Under the pieces are notes generated by a model, which was not told where the DNA came from, did not search any database, and saw only the letters and a list, made by a program, of their open reading frames with translations. Positions 24,178 through 32,233 of a stretch of DNA of 32,265 nt are shown here, in pieces (within the stretch, counting starts at the first letter, position 1; every line of letters begins with the position of its first letter). The DNA is taken from contig NZ_JAUYTT010000021.1 of assembly GCF_030695035.1 (NCBI RefSeq), positions 1-32,265 of the forward strand, given 5' to 3'. The position numbers and the translations under genes are program-made. The DNA is from Frigidibacter sp. GTDB lineage: Bacteria; Pseudomonadota; Alphaproteobacteria; Rhodobacterales; Rhodobacteraceae.

Positions 24178-25190
24178 AGCCGGGCGATGCCCAGTGTGTC
24201 GGGGCTGACCTGCGCCTTGCCGCCATCGAAATACAGCCAAGCCGTTTGGCGCACCATCTTCCACGCCTCGTCATAGGCGTTCTGGCCATGCAGCGGTGCG
24301 AAGACGGCGGCGCGCTGGTTGGCGTAGTCCTTCAGCCGCTGGCTGTTGGCGATCTTGTCCGCCCAGACCTGGTTCATGGTGGTGATGACGTTGTCCGGCA
24401 CGCCCTTCGGGGTCCAGATGCCGAAATAGTTCAGCGGCGCCGGGATGTCGGACAGCCAGCGGCGGATCGAGGGGATCTCGCCAACGCCCTGCAGGGTCAC
24501 GGCCTGTTCGGATTGCACGGCCAGCGGCACCAGGCGGCGGGCACGGATCATCTCGGCGGCTTCCACCAGCAGCACGGCGCCCATCGGCGTCTCCCCGCTG
24601 ACGGTCGCGATCATCGCCGGGTTTCCGCCATCATAGGTGGCGTGGCGATACTGCACCTGCGTCGCCGCGCGGATCGCCTCCATCATGTTGTGCCCGGCGG
24701 AGGAGACGCCGGCGGTGGCGACGGAGGTATTGGCGCCGCGCGCGCGGAACGCCTCCATCGCCGCGCCGAAGTCGCGGATATTGGCGGCGGGGTTGGCGAC
24801 CAGCACATTCACATTGGCCACCGCGAAATACAGGTTCCAGTCCTTCAGCTGCGTATCCAGCAGGCCGAGCACCTTGTAGCAGCCGACATCGACGGCAGCC
24901 CCCGCGGCCCAGGTCATGCCATCCTTCGCCGCTTCCAGCGCATTGCGCGTGCCGATGGAGCCGGAGGCGCCGGGCTGGTTCACCACCACGAAGCGCTGGC
25001 CCAGCGCGGCCTCCAGCTCCGTCGCGACGATGCGCGCCATCTGGTCGGTGGACCCGCCAGCGGCCCAGGGCACGATGACCGTCACCGGCCGGTCCGGCCG
25101 CCAGCCGGCCTGCGCCTGCACGAGCGACGGCGCCGCGAGGCCCGCACCGGCCGCTGCCAGAATTGTCCTGCGGGTGATCGAGATGGTCAT
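24174..25190 (-). CDS. tctC: TctC-type periplasmic binding protein (operon copy)
   Basis: This 338-residue solute receptor is exported to the periplasm and delivers a carboxylate to TctAB. The N-terminus has a Tat-like leader with Thr-Arg-Arg-Thr-Ile-Leu, followed by Ala-Ala-rich core and cleavage near Val-Gln-Ala-Gln. The mature part shows the Bug/TctC pattern: Trp-Arg-Pro-Asp-Arg-Pro-Val-Thr-Val-Ile-Val-Pro-Trp-Ala-Ala-Gly-Gly, then Asn-Gln-Pro-Gly-Ala-Ser-Gly. GGAGG lies five bases before ATG 25190. The ligand is unknown. A strong inverted repeat just upstream may be an operator. Confidence 0.93.
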   Translation of the reverse strand: MTISITRRTILAAAGAGLAAPSLVQAQAGWRPDRPVTVIVPWAAGGSTDQMARIVATELEAALGQRFVVVNQPGASGSIGTRNALEAAKDGMTWAAGAAVDVGCYKVLGLLDTQLKDWNLYFAVANVNVLVANPAANIRDFGAAMEAFRARGANTSVATAGVSSAGHNMMEAIRAATQVQYRHATYDGGNPAMIATVSGETPMGAVLLVEAAEMIRARRLVPLAVQSEQAVTLQGVGEIPSIRRWLSDIPAPLNYFGIWTPKGVPDNVITTMNQVWADKIANSQRLKDYANQRAAVFAPLHGQNAYDEAWKMVRQTAWLYFDGGKAQVSPDTLGIARL

Positions 25191-25209
25191 GCCTGCCTCC
25201 CTGGATGAT

Positions 25210-25227
25210 GGTAACCCATCGGTTACC
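25210..25227. promoter_or_regulatory. 18-bp inverted repeat ahead of tctC
   Basis: GGTAACC and GGTTACC are a perfect 7-bp inverted repeat with a 4-base spacer (CATC). The repeat lies 20 bases before the tctC start, near the expected transcription start. It resembles operators of GntR- or LacI-type regulators, but no such gene is in the window. A TTGACG at 25256-25261 on the minus strand could be a -35; I see no good -10. Confidence 0.6.
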
Positions 25228-25257
25228 GGGGATGGTGGAACCGGCTGGCGGGTGCCG

Positions 25258-26073
25258 TCAACCGAACTCCGGGCCGGCTAGAACAAAACTCTTGCCGGTC
25301 TGCGCCGGGGGCATCGGGCCTACCGCCATGCGGGTGAAGGGCCGCTGCTTCATGCCGCCCGCCGCGGCGAGGCCAGCGCAGAATTCCTCCGCCGCATCCG
25401 GCACGTCCAGCACCACGGGGCCGCCGAGCGCGGCCTGGGCCGTGGCCAGCAGCGCCAGCGCGGTGGCGGCATCGCGCGCCACCAGCGGACCGATCTGCGG
25501 CGTGCGCAGCCCGTCCCGGGCCAGCACGAAGCCGCCGGGCGCAACCAGGGCGGCCCGCGGCAGGCGTTGCGCGAAGCCGTGCAGCAGCGGCGCGCGCGGC
25601 GCGCCGAAGGCCGCAAGATCCTGTGCCAGCACCTCCGGCCAATCCGCCGCCTGCATCGGCCGCACCGGGATGGCCCCCGTTGGCAATGCCGCGGGCAGCA
25701 GCCAGCGGGCGAAGCCGAAGACATCGGTGAAGCCGAGCGGGCCATAAACCTCACGCCCCGCCGGCGTCGCATCCAGCGCGACCGTCAGGCCGGGCCGCGC
25801 ATCCATCGCCCAGCGCAGCAACGCGCTGGCCAGGCCACGGCGGCGCTGGTCCGGCCGCACCAGCACCATGGAGATCCAGGCGAGACCGGGACCATAGGGC
25901 AGCAGCGCGGCGCTGGCCGCCAGCGCGTCATCCGCGCCATCCTCCAGCACGCGCACCTGGCCGTGGTCCAGGAAGAAGGCCCAGTCGGCCGCAACCTGGT
26001 TCCAGCCGACGGCAGCAGACAAGGCGGCGGCGCGTGGCAGATCCTCGGGCACCCCGGCGCGGAATTCGAACAT
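25258..26073 (-). CDS. GNAT-family N-acetyltransferase with two domains
   Basis: This 271-residue protein transfers an acetyl group from acetyl-CoA to an amine. The N-terminal GNAT domain (about residues 1-130) has the CoA-binding segment Val-Arg-Pro-Asp-Gln-Arg-Arg-Arg-Gly-Leu-Ala. The C-terminal part (about 135-271) resembles the YitH-type second domain found in some GNAT proteins. ATG 26073 gives the standard beginning; the frame runs further upstream but crosses the divergent operon start. The substrate is unknown. It lies between tctCBA and the catabolic operon and is divergent from the latter, so it may act on a metabolite of that pathway. Confidence 0.85.
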   Translation of the reverse strand: MFEFRAGVPEDLPRAAALSAAVGWNQVAADWAFFLDHGQVRVLEDGADDALAASAALLPYGPGLAWISMVLVRPDQRRRGLASALLRWAMDARPGLTVALDATPAGREVYGPLGFTDVFGFARWLLPAALPTGAIPVRPMQAADWPEVLAQDLAAFGAPRAPLLHGFAQRLPRAALVAPGGFVLARDGLRTPQIGPLVARDAATALALLATAQAALGGPVVLDVPDAAEEFCAGLAAAGGMKQRPFTRMAVGPMPPAQTGKSFVLAGPEFG

Positions 26074-26102
26074 GCCGAAAGGCTCGCGCGCGCGCCGTGC
26101 AG

Positions 26103-26118
26103 GGTCAAGCGCTTGACC
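26103..26118. promoter_or_regulatory. 16-bp palindrome, LacI-type operator
   Basis: GGTCAAGC and GCTTGACC form a perfect 16-bp palindrome in the 73-base gap between the GNAT gene and the divergent operon. The core AAGCGCTT matches the usual LacI-family operator with a central CG step. A LacI regulator, absent from this window, probably controls one or both genes. Confidence 0.7.
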
Positions 26119-26146
26119 GCGTGACGATGGCCTGCGGAGATGGCGC

Positions 26147-27172
26147 ATGACCCGCCTGCTGCTCCTCGGCTGCGGCGCCTTCGGGCGCATCCATCTGGCG
26201 GCGCTGGCGCGGCTCGGCTTCGATCTGGGGCAGGAAGTGGCGGTTCTGGAGCCGGATGCGGCGATGCGGGCCGCCGCCCCGCCCGGCACGCGCTTCGTGC
26301 AGGGGCTGGACGCCGGTTTGCGCGATTGCGATGCCGCGATCATCGCCACGCCACCCGCCACCCATGCGACGCTGGCGGAAGCGGTGCTGCGCGCCGGGCG
26401 TGACCTGTTCCTGGAAAAGCCGGCGACCGAGACCGCCGCGCAATCCGCCGCGCTGCATGAACTGGCCACCGGGCGCATCGTGCAGCTAGGCCTGTATTTC
26501 CGCTTCCATCCGAAGGCGCAGGCGATCCATCGCCTGGCCCGCGCCGGCGACTTCGGGCGCATCCATCATCTGTCCGCGCGCATGTCCGGGCTGAAGCGCG
26601 CCCGCGGCGATTCCGGCGCGTTGCTGAATGACGCTGTGCATTTCGCCGACCTGCTGCCCTGGATCGCCGGCGAGGCGCCGAGCCACGTCTTCGCCACGCT
26701 GTCGGACCCGCTGGGCCGTGGGCGGGAGGATCTGGCGGTGATCCAGCTTCGCTTCCCGTCCGGCGCCACCGCGCTGATCGAGGCCGGCTGCGTGCTGCCC
26801 GGCGAACACGCCGACGCCGTCGTGCCGGGCGCCGAGACGCGCAAGCTGCTCGCCGTGGCCGGCAATGCCGCGCTGGCGGAGGTGGATTTCATGGCGGAGA
26901 CGCTGCGCCTGCGCCGTGGCGCGCATCACCCGGCCCGGCGGAACGACCCGGGCGGCGCCTGGCTGCCGGACCATGCGCCGGCCGAGGATCTCGGCGCTGG
27001 CGCGCTGGACCCGGTGGGGGTGGTGGCGGCGCAGCTCTCGGCGTTTCTGCAAGCGGTACGGACGCGCGTGAATCACGGCCCGGATCTTCACGAAGGCGGG
27101 GTGCTGCCGCTTCGCATACTGGACGCCGCACGGCGATCCGCGCATGGGATGCGGGTGGAGGAACTGACCTGA
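26147..27172 (+). CDS. Gfo/Idh/MocA-family oxidoreductase
   Basis: This 341-residue dehydrogenase binds NAD(P) and oxidises a hydroxyl on a sugar, cyclitol or related compound. The N-terminal Rossmann domain has Gly-Cys-Gly-Ala-Phe-Gly-Arg-Ile-His at about residues 8-16, and Glu-Lys-Pro-Ala-Thr near residue 90, the usual catalytic Lys-Pro motif of this family. The C-terminal alpha/beta domain begins near 120. It is the first gene of a four-gene operon, starting 29 bases past the LacI-type palindrome and ending two bases before the isomerase gene. The substrate cannot be deduced. Confidence 0.9.
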   Translation: MTRLLLLGCGAFGRIHLAALARLGFDLGQEVAVLEPDAAMRAAAPPGTRFVQGLDAGLRDCDAAIIATPPATHATLAEAVLRAGRDLFLEKPATETAAQSAALHELATGRIVQLGLYFRFHPKAQAIHRLARAGDFGRIHHLSARMSGLKRARGDSGALLNDAVHFADLLPWIAGEAPSHVFATLSDPLGRGREDLAVIQLRFPSGATALIEAGCVLPGEHADAVVPGAETRKLLAVAGNAALAEVDFMAETLRLRRGAHHPARRNDPGGAWLPDHAPAEDLGAGALDPVGVVAAQLSAFLQAVRTRVNHGPDLHEGGVLPLRILDAARRSAHGMRVEELT

Positions 27173-27174
27173 AC

Positions 27175-27990
27175 ATGCGAATTTCATTGTGCAATGAAGT
27201 CATTGCGGCGCTGCCCTTCGTGCAACAGGCGAAGCTGGCCGCCGCACTGGGCTATGACGGGCTCGAAGTGGCGCCCTTCACCCTGGATGCGGAGGCGCCG
27301 CATCTGCTGCCCGCCGCGAAGCGCGCGGAGCTGCGGCGCATCGCCGCGGAGGAAGGCGCGCCGATCACATCGCTGCATTGGTTGCTGGTAGCGCCCGCGG
27401 GCCTGTCCATCACCACCGCCGATCCCGCCACGCGCCAGCGCACGCTGGACGTGATGCAGCGCCTCGTGGGCCTCGCCGCCGATCTCGGCGCGACGCTGCT
27501 GGTGCATGGCTCGCCGAAGCAGCGGCATGTGGCGGCAGGTGGCGACGGGGCGCGGGCGGAGGAAGCGATGGCGCGGGCCGGTGGCTGGGCCGCGCAACAT
27601 GACCTCACCTATTGCCTGGAACCGCTGGATGCGGGCCAGACAAACTGGGCACGCACGGTGGCGGAGGCGGTGGAGATCGTCACGCGCCTCGATGTGCCGG
27701 GGCTGGCCACCATGCTGGACGTCAGCGCCGCCGGGAATGGCGAGCAGGACAGCGCGGCCGCCCTGCTGCGCCGCTTCATCCCGACCGGCCGCATCGCGCA
27801 TGTGCATCTGAACGACCGCAACCGCCGCGGGCCGGGCCAGGGCCGCGACAGCTTCCGCCCGGTCTTCGATGCGCTGATCGATTCGCGCTATTCCGGCTTC
27901 TGTGCGGTGGAGCCTTTCGACTACCATCCGGATGGCGCCACCAGCGCCGCACGCGCCATCGGCTATCTGCGAGGAATCCTGGAAGAATGA
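27175..27990 (+). CDS. Sugar phosphate isomerase/epimerase-like TIM barrel
   Basis: This 271-residue protein has the xylose-isomerase-like TIM barrel of the IolE/hydroxypyruvate isomerase group. Typical features are Gly-Tyr-Asp-Gly-Leu-Glu-Val near residue 23, a metal-ligand pattern with Glu in Cys-Leu-Glu-Pro-Leu, Asp in Met-Leu-Asp-Val-Ser, His in His-Val-His-Leu-Asn-Asp, and Glu in Ala-Val-Glu-Pro-Phe. It probably isomerises or epimerises a carbohydrate in the cytoplasm. It starts two bases after the oxidoreductase stop, and its own stop overlaps the next start (ATGA), so the three genes are cotranscribed. Confidence 0.9.
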   Translation: MRISLCNEVIAALPFVQQAKLAAALGYDGLEVAPFTLDAEAPHLLPAAKRAELRRIAAEEGAPITSLHWLLVAPAGLSITTADPATRQRTLDVMQRLVGLAADLGATLLVHGSPKQRHVAAGGDGARAEEAMARAGGWAAQHDLTYCLEPLDAGQTNWARTVAEAVEIVTRLDVPGLATMLDVSAAGNGEQDSAAALLRRFIPTGRIAHVHLNDRNRRGPGQGRDSFRPVFDALIDSRYSGFCAVEPFDYHPDGATSAARAIGYLRGILEE

Positions 27991-29414
27991 CTCTCCGCTT
28001 CTCGCTGCTGGAAACCCAGCGCTTCGAATGGCCCTTCACGCTGCGCCTGCCTTTCCGCTTCGGCGTCATCACGGTGACGCAGGGACGGCAGGCGGTGATC
28101 CGCGCGCGGATCCGGCTGGAGGATGGCAGCGAGGCCTGGGGCGTGGCGGCGGAGACGCTGGCGGCCAAATGGTTCGACAAGGACCCGAAGCTGTCCGACG
28201 CGCAGAATGAACAGCAATTGCGCCGTGCGCTGGAACTGGCCACGGAAGCCAGCCTGGCCGCCGGCGCCGACACCGCCTTTGGCCATTTCGCCAACAGCTA
28301 CACGGCCCTGGCCGCGGCGGCGGCGGAGGAGGCGCTGAACCCGCTGGTCGCCAGCTATGGCCGCGCGCTGCTCGATCGCGCCATGCTGGATGCGGTGCTG
28401 AAGGCCAAGGGCGTGTCCTTCTGGACCGGCATGCGCGGCAATATCGGCGGCATGGCGCCGCATGCGGTGGCCCCCGACCTCGCCGGATTCGATTTCGCCG
28501 GAATGCTCGCGGGCCAGGCGCCGCTGCAACGGCTGCATGCGCGGCATACCGTGGGGCTGGTGGACCCGATCACCGCCGGCGACCAGGACACACGGGTGAA
28601 TGACAGCCTGCCGGAGACGCTGGAGGAAGTGGCGTCGGGCTACGGCCATCGCTACTGGAAGCTGAAGGTCGGCGGCAACGTCACGGAGGATGTGGAACGG
28701 CTTTGCCGCATCGCCGGCGTGCTCGACCGCGCCCATGGCGGCTACCACGCCAGCCTCGATGGCAACGAACAATATGAGGATGCGGAAGGCGCGCTGGCGC
28801 TGTGGCGCGCCATGCAGGCGGAACCGCGGCTGGATCGGCTGTGCCGCTCCATCCTGTATATCGAACAGCCGGTGAAGCGTGCGCGCGCGTTGGAGACCGG
28901 GATGGCGGCGCTGGCCGCGGAACGGCCCGTCATCATCGATGAAAGCGACGGCCCGCTGGATGCCTTCGTCACCGCTCGTGCGCTGGGCTATGCGGGCGTC
29001 TCCTCCAAATCCTGCAAGGGCGTGTGGCGGTCCTTCATCAACCTGGCGCGCTGTCGCGCCTGGAATGCGGAGGAGCAGCGGGAGCGCTACTTCATGTCGG
29101 CCGAGGATCTCACCACGCTTGCGGGCGTCTGCGTGCAGCAGGATCTGGCGCTGGTGGCGCTGCTCGGCCTGCCGCATGTCGAACGCAACGGGCATCATTT
29201 CATCGATGGCTTCTCGGGCCGCCCGAAGGCGGAGGCCTACGCCTTTCTGGAAGCGCATCCGGGCCTCTATGCCGATACCGCGCATGGTCCGCGGCTGGCC
29301 ATCCGTGACGGGATGCTGGATATCGGCAGCCTGGAAACGCCGGGCCTCGGTGCGACGCTGGAGCCTGATGTCACCGCGATGGCGCCGATGGCCAAGGCCG
29401 CCTGGCCGAACTGA
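27987..29414 (+). CDS. Enolase-superfamily enzyme, muconate-lactonizing-like
   Basis: This 475-residue enzyme abstracts a proton next to a carboxylate with a metal-stabilised intermediate. It is longer than most family members (350-400). The C-terminal barrel has Lys225-Leu-Lys227, metal ligands Asp258 (Asp-Gly-Asn), Glu293 (Glu-Gln-Pro) and Asp318-Glu319-Ser, and Lys341/Lys344 in Ser-Lys-Ser-Cys-Lys-Gly. This set is of the muconate-lactonizing-enzyme/dipeptide-epimerase type, not mandelate racemase. The Asp-Gly-Asn-Glu-Gln-Tyr segment is also characteristic. It could be a dehydratase, racemase or lyase. The ATG overlaps the upstream stop. The extended N-terminal domain is odd and may shape the substrate. 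Confidence 0.88.
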   Translation: MTLRFSLLETQRFEWPFTLRLPFRFGVITVTQGRQAVIRARIRLEDGSEAWGVAAETLAAKWFDKDPKLSDAQNEQQLRRALELATEASLAAGADTAFGHFANSYTALAAAAAEEALNPLVASYGRALLDRAMLDAVLKAKGVSFWTGMRGNIGGMAPHAVAPDLAGFDFAGMLAGQAPLQRLHARHTVGLVDPITAGDQDTRVNDSLPETLEEVASGYGHRYWKLKVGGNVTEDVERLCRIAGVLDRAHGGYHASLDGNEQYEDAEGALALWRAMQAEPRLDRLCRSILYIEQPVKRARALETGMAALAAERPVIIDESDGPLDAFVTARALGYAGVSSKSCKGVWRSFINLARCRAWNAEEQRERYFMSAEDLTTLAGVCVQQDLALVALLGLPHVERNGHHFIDGFSGRPKAEAYAFLEAHPGLYADTAHGPRLAIRDGMLDIGSLETPGLGATLEPDVTAMAPMAKAAWPN

Positions 29415-29436
29415 ACTGCCGAACTGGAGAGACTTG

Positions 29437-30642
29437 ATGCGCCAGGACATCCTCGACGCGATCCGCGCCTATGAGCCCGAGTTGAAGGAGATCCGCCAGG
29501 ACATCCACCGCCACCCGGAAACCCGTTTCGAGGAACATCGCACCGCCGCCCTGGTGGCGACGAAGCTGCGCGAATGGGGGATCGAGGTGACGGAGGGCAT
29601 CGGCGGCACCGGCGTGGTCGGCACGCTGAAGGGCGCCCGCCCCGGGAAGCGCGCCATCGGGCTGCGCGCCGACATGGATGCGCTGTTCATCCAGGAGGAG
29701 AACGACTTCGCGCATGCCTCCATCGTGCCGGGGAAGATGCATGCCTGCGGGCATGACGGGCACACCACCATGCTGCTCGGCGCCGCGCGCTACCTGGCCG
29801 GCAAGCCGGATTTCGCCGGCACCGTGCAGTTCATCTTCCAGCCGGCGGAGGAAGCCGGCACCGGGGCGCCGGCGATGATCAAGGATGGGCTGTTCGATCG
29901 CTTTCCCGTCGATGCCGTCTATGGCCTGCACAACTCGCCGGGCCTCGCGGTCGGCAGCTTCGCGACGCGGCCGGGGCCGATGCTGGCGGGGGCCGATTTC
30001 TGGGGCGTGGAGTTCCACGGCACCGGCGGCCATGGCGGCGCCGCGCCGCATCTGGCGACCGATGCGACGGTGGTGCTCGGCCAGTTCCTGATGGCGGTGC
30101 ACACCATCCTGCCGCGCAACCTGAAGCCCACCGCCAGCGCCGCGCTTTCCGTCGGCCATGTCGCGGGCGGCAGCTTCGATTCGCCCAATGTCATGCCCGC
30201 CAAGGTCATCGTGCGCGGCACGGCGCGGTATTTCGAGAAGAGCGACCAGGCCATCATCCGCACCCGCCTGCAGACACTGGCGGAGACGCTGGCCGCGGCG
30301 CAGGGCTGCACCGCGACCTTCACCTATGTGCCGCTCTGCCCGCCGACCGTGAATGCGGCGGAGAAGCTGCCGGTGGCGATCGCCGCCGCCGCGGCGGTGG
30401 TCGGTGCGGACAAGGTGGGCGAGGTCGGCCTGAGCACCGGTGGCGAGGATTTCGCCTTCATGCTGCAGGAAAAGCCCGGCGTCTTCATGCGGATCGGCAA
30501 TGGCATGAAGGCCGATGGCAGCTTCCACAACGTCCATACGCCACAATACGACTTCAACGACGAGATCCTGGGCCTCGGTGCCGCCTATTGGGCAAGCCTG
30601 GTGCATCAGGAGCTGAACTGGGCGGAGCAGCTACCTGGCTGA
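29437..30642 (+). CDS. M20-family amidohydrolase
   Basis: This 401-residue dizinc amidohydrolase cleaves an N-acyl or amide bond, as in hippurate hydrolase and N-acyl-amino-acid hydrolases. Metal-site motifs are His-Arg-His-Pro-Glu at about 24-28, Met-His-Ala-Cys-Gly-His-Asp-Gly-His at 101-109, Gln-Pro-Ala-Glu-Glu at 135-139, and Gly-Gly-Glu-Asp-Phe near residue 330. A Gly-Gly-His-Gly-Gly loop near 195 belongs to the lid domain. The frame is open further upstream, but ATG 29437 has GGAGAG before it and is 22 bases past the enolase stop. It is the last gene of the operon. Its end overlaps the DUF2585 end by 12 bases. Confidence 0.92.
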   Translation: MRQDILDAIRAYEPELKEIRQDIHRHPETRFEEHRTAALVATKLREWGIEVTEGIGGTGVVGTLKGARPGKRAIGLRADMDALFIQEENDFAHASIVPGKMHACGHDGHTTMLLGAARYLAGKPDFAGTVQFIFQPAEEAGTGAPAMIKDGLFDRFPVDAVYGLHNSPGLAVGSFATRPGPMLAGADFWGVEFHGTGGHGGAAPHLATDATVVLGQFLMAVHTILPRNLKPTASAALSVGHVAGGSFDSPNVMPAKVIVRGTARYFEKSDQAIIRTRLQTLAETLAAAQGCTATFTYVPLCPPTVNAAEKLPVAIAAAAAVVGADKVGEVGLSTGGEDFAFMLQEKPGVFMRIGNGMKADGSFHNVHTPQYDFNDEILGLGAAYWASLVHQELNWAEQLPG

Positions 30643-31197
30643 TTGCCACTCCTTCACGGCCTCGATCGGCCAGAGCAGCATCAGCACGTTGAGGGTGAGG
30701 TTGTCGCGGATCACCAGCGCGACACCCACCTCCATCACCACCAGCAGCGCGACGCTGGCCCAGACCGGCAGTCGCGCCGCGAGCGCGAAACCCACCCACA
30801 TGGCGACGATGTCCATGGTCGAGTTCAGGACGCTGTCGCCGAAATAATCCAGTGCGATCGTCGCCTCGCGGTAGTGGCGGATCACCGCATCGGTGTTCTC
30901 GACGATCTCCCACCCCGCCTCGATCACCGTGGCGATCACGGCGCGCGGCAGCAGGCCGAGGCGGCGCGCCACCAGGTGCAGGGCGGCGTAGAAGATCAGC
31001 CCATGCGCGATGTGGGACGGCGTGTACCAATCCGAGATGTGCTGCGAATTCTCGGCGCTGATCACATCGCCATGCCAGAGCCTGATGCTGCCACATTTGC
31101 AGATCGGCTCCCGCCCCATGGCCAGCAGGATCAGCGCCGTGGCAGCCAGCAGGCCGAGCAGGATGGCAAACCACGCCCAGCGGGGCAGCGAACGCAT
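30631..31197 (-). CDS. DUF2585/UPF0314 membrane protein
   Basis: This 188-residue protein fits the DUF2585 (UPF0314) family of Alphaproteobacteria, integral membrane proteins of unknown function. A first membrane helix is at about residues 9-27. The conserved Cys-Lys-Cys-Gly near residue 33, the Trp-His-Gly-Asp-Val segment, Ser-Gln-His-Ile-Ser-Asp-Trp-Tyr-Thr-Pro-Ser-His and Glu-Asn-Thr-Asp are all present, followed by further helices near 130-180. ATG 31197 is preferred; AAGG lies about ten bases upstream. Its 3' end overlaps the M20 gene by 12 bases. It does not belong to the catabolic operon by strand. Confidence 0.88.
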   Translation of the reverse strand: MRSLPRWAWFAILLGLLAATALILLAMGREPICKCGSIRLWHGDVISAENSQHISDWYTPSHIAHGLIFYAALHLVARRLGLLPRAVIATVIEAGWEIVENTDAVIRHYREATIALDYFGDSVLNSTMDIVAMWVGFALAARLPVWASVALLVVMEVGVALVIRDNLTLNVLMLLWPIEAVKEWQSAR

Positions 31198-31206
31198 GTC
31201 GTGAAA

Positions 31207-31257
31207 GCCTTGATGGATGCGGCCGCAGCCTGACGATGCTGCGGCCGCCGTCAAGGC
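31207..31257 (-). terminator. Strong bipartite hairpin after second tctC
   Basis: An 11-bp perfect stem GCGGCCGCAGC/GCTGCGGCCGC (31219-31248, 8-base loop) is nested in an outer 7-bp stem GCCTTGA/TCAAGGC (31207-31213, 31251-31257). The structure starts four bases after the tctC stop and ends ten bases before the DUF2585 ATG. No T tract follows. It probably ends or attenuates the tctC transcript, and the outer stem holds the AAGG ribosome site of DUF2585. Confidence 0.55.
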
Positions 31258-31261
31258 GCGC

Positions 31262-32233
31262 TCAGTTCACGGTGATCCGCGCTTCCCGCACCACGCGGCC
31301 CCATTTCGCCGTCTCGTCGCGCATGGTGGCGGCAAGCTCGGCGGGGGTGGAGGTGACCGCCTCGGCGCCGGCCGCGCGCAGCCGCTGCTGCACGCCGGGT
31401 TCGGCCAGAATTTCCCGCAGCACGGCGGAGAGACGCTCCGTCGTGGCCGCGGGCAGGCCGGCAGGCGCCATCACGGCGCCCCAGGAGGTGGCCTGCGCCT
31501 CCGCCAGCCCGGCTTCGGCAAAGGTCGGCAGGTCCGGCAGCAGGGTGGAGCGGCGCGGCCCAGTCACCGCCAGCGCGCGCACGCGCCCGCCCTGGATCTG
31601 GCCCAGCGCGGAGGGAAGCTGGTCCAGCATCACCTGCACATTGCCGGCCACCGTATCGTTCAGCGCCGGCGCGCTGCCGCGATAGGGCACGTGCTGCATC
31701 TCGACCCGCGCCACCAGCTTGAACAGCTCCGGCACCAGATGGGTGGAGGAGCCATTGCCGCCCGAGCCGTAGGACAGCGCGCCGGGCCGCGCCCGCAGCA
31801 GCGCCAGGAACTCCGCCAGGTTCTGCGCGGGGACGGAGGGATTGACGATCAGCACATGGTCGGTGGCAAACGCCATGCCGATCGGCGTGAGGTCGGTGGC
31901 CGGGTTGAAGCCCATATTGGTGTAGAGATGCGGGTTGATGGTCAGCGTGCCCGTCGTGCCCATCAGGATGGTGGTGCCATCCGCCGCGCTGCGCACCACA
32001 TTCTCGACGCCCACATTGCCGCCGGCGCCGGTGCGGTTTTCCACCGTCACCGCCTGGCCCAGCTTGTCCTGCATCCGGTCGGCGATGACACGCGCCACCA
32101 CATCCGTGGCGCCACCTGGCGGGAAGGGCACGACGAAACGCAGCGGCCGCGTCGGCGCCCAGCCCTGGGCCAGCGCCGGGGTTGCGAGTGCCGTGCCGAG
32201 CAGGGCGCGCCGTGTGAGGCGGAATCCGTTCAT
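31262..32233 (-). CDS. tctC: TctC-type periplasmic binding protein (second copy)
   Basis: This 323-residue periplasmic receptor has a Tat-like leader with Thr-Arg-Arg-Ala-Leu-Leu and cleavage near Ala-Leu-Ala-Gln. The mature part has the Bug/TctC pattern: Pro-Leu-Arg-Phe-Val-Val-Pro-Phe-Pro-Pro-Gly-Gly-Ala-Thr-Asp, then Asn-Arg-Thr-Gly-Ala-Gly-Gly-Asn-Val-Gly. It is an orphan here, with no TctA or TctB beside it, so it may share the tctAB pair 8 kb away or use one beyond the window. The ribosome site GGGAGAG precedes ATG 32233. The 32 bases past the start to the window end hold the leader; ACAAGAAT occurs twice at 18-base spacing on the minus strand. Confidence 0.92.
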   Translation of the reverse strand: MNGFRLTRRALLGTALATPALAQGWAPTRPLRFVVPFPPGGATDVVARVIADRMQDKLGQAVTVENRTGAGGNVGVENVVRSAADGTTILMGTTGTLTINPHLYTNMGFNPATDLTPIGMAFATDHVLIVNPSVPAQNLAEFLALLRARPGALSYGSGGNGSSTHLVPELFKLVARVEMQHVPYRGSAPALNDTVAGNVQVMLDQLPSALGQIQGGRVRALAVTGPRRSTLLPDLPTFAEAGLAEAQATSWGAVMAPAGLPAATTERLSAVLREILAEPGVQQRLRAAGAEAVTSTPAELAATMRDETAKWGRVVREARITVN

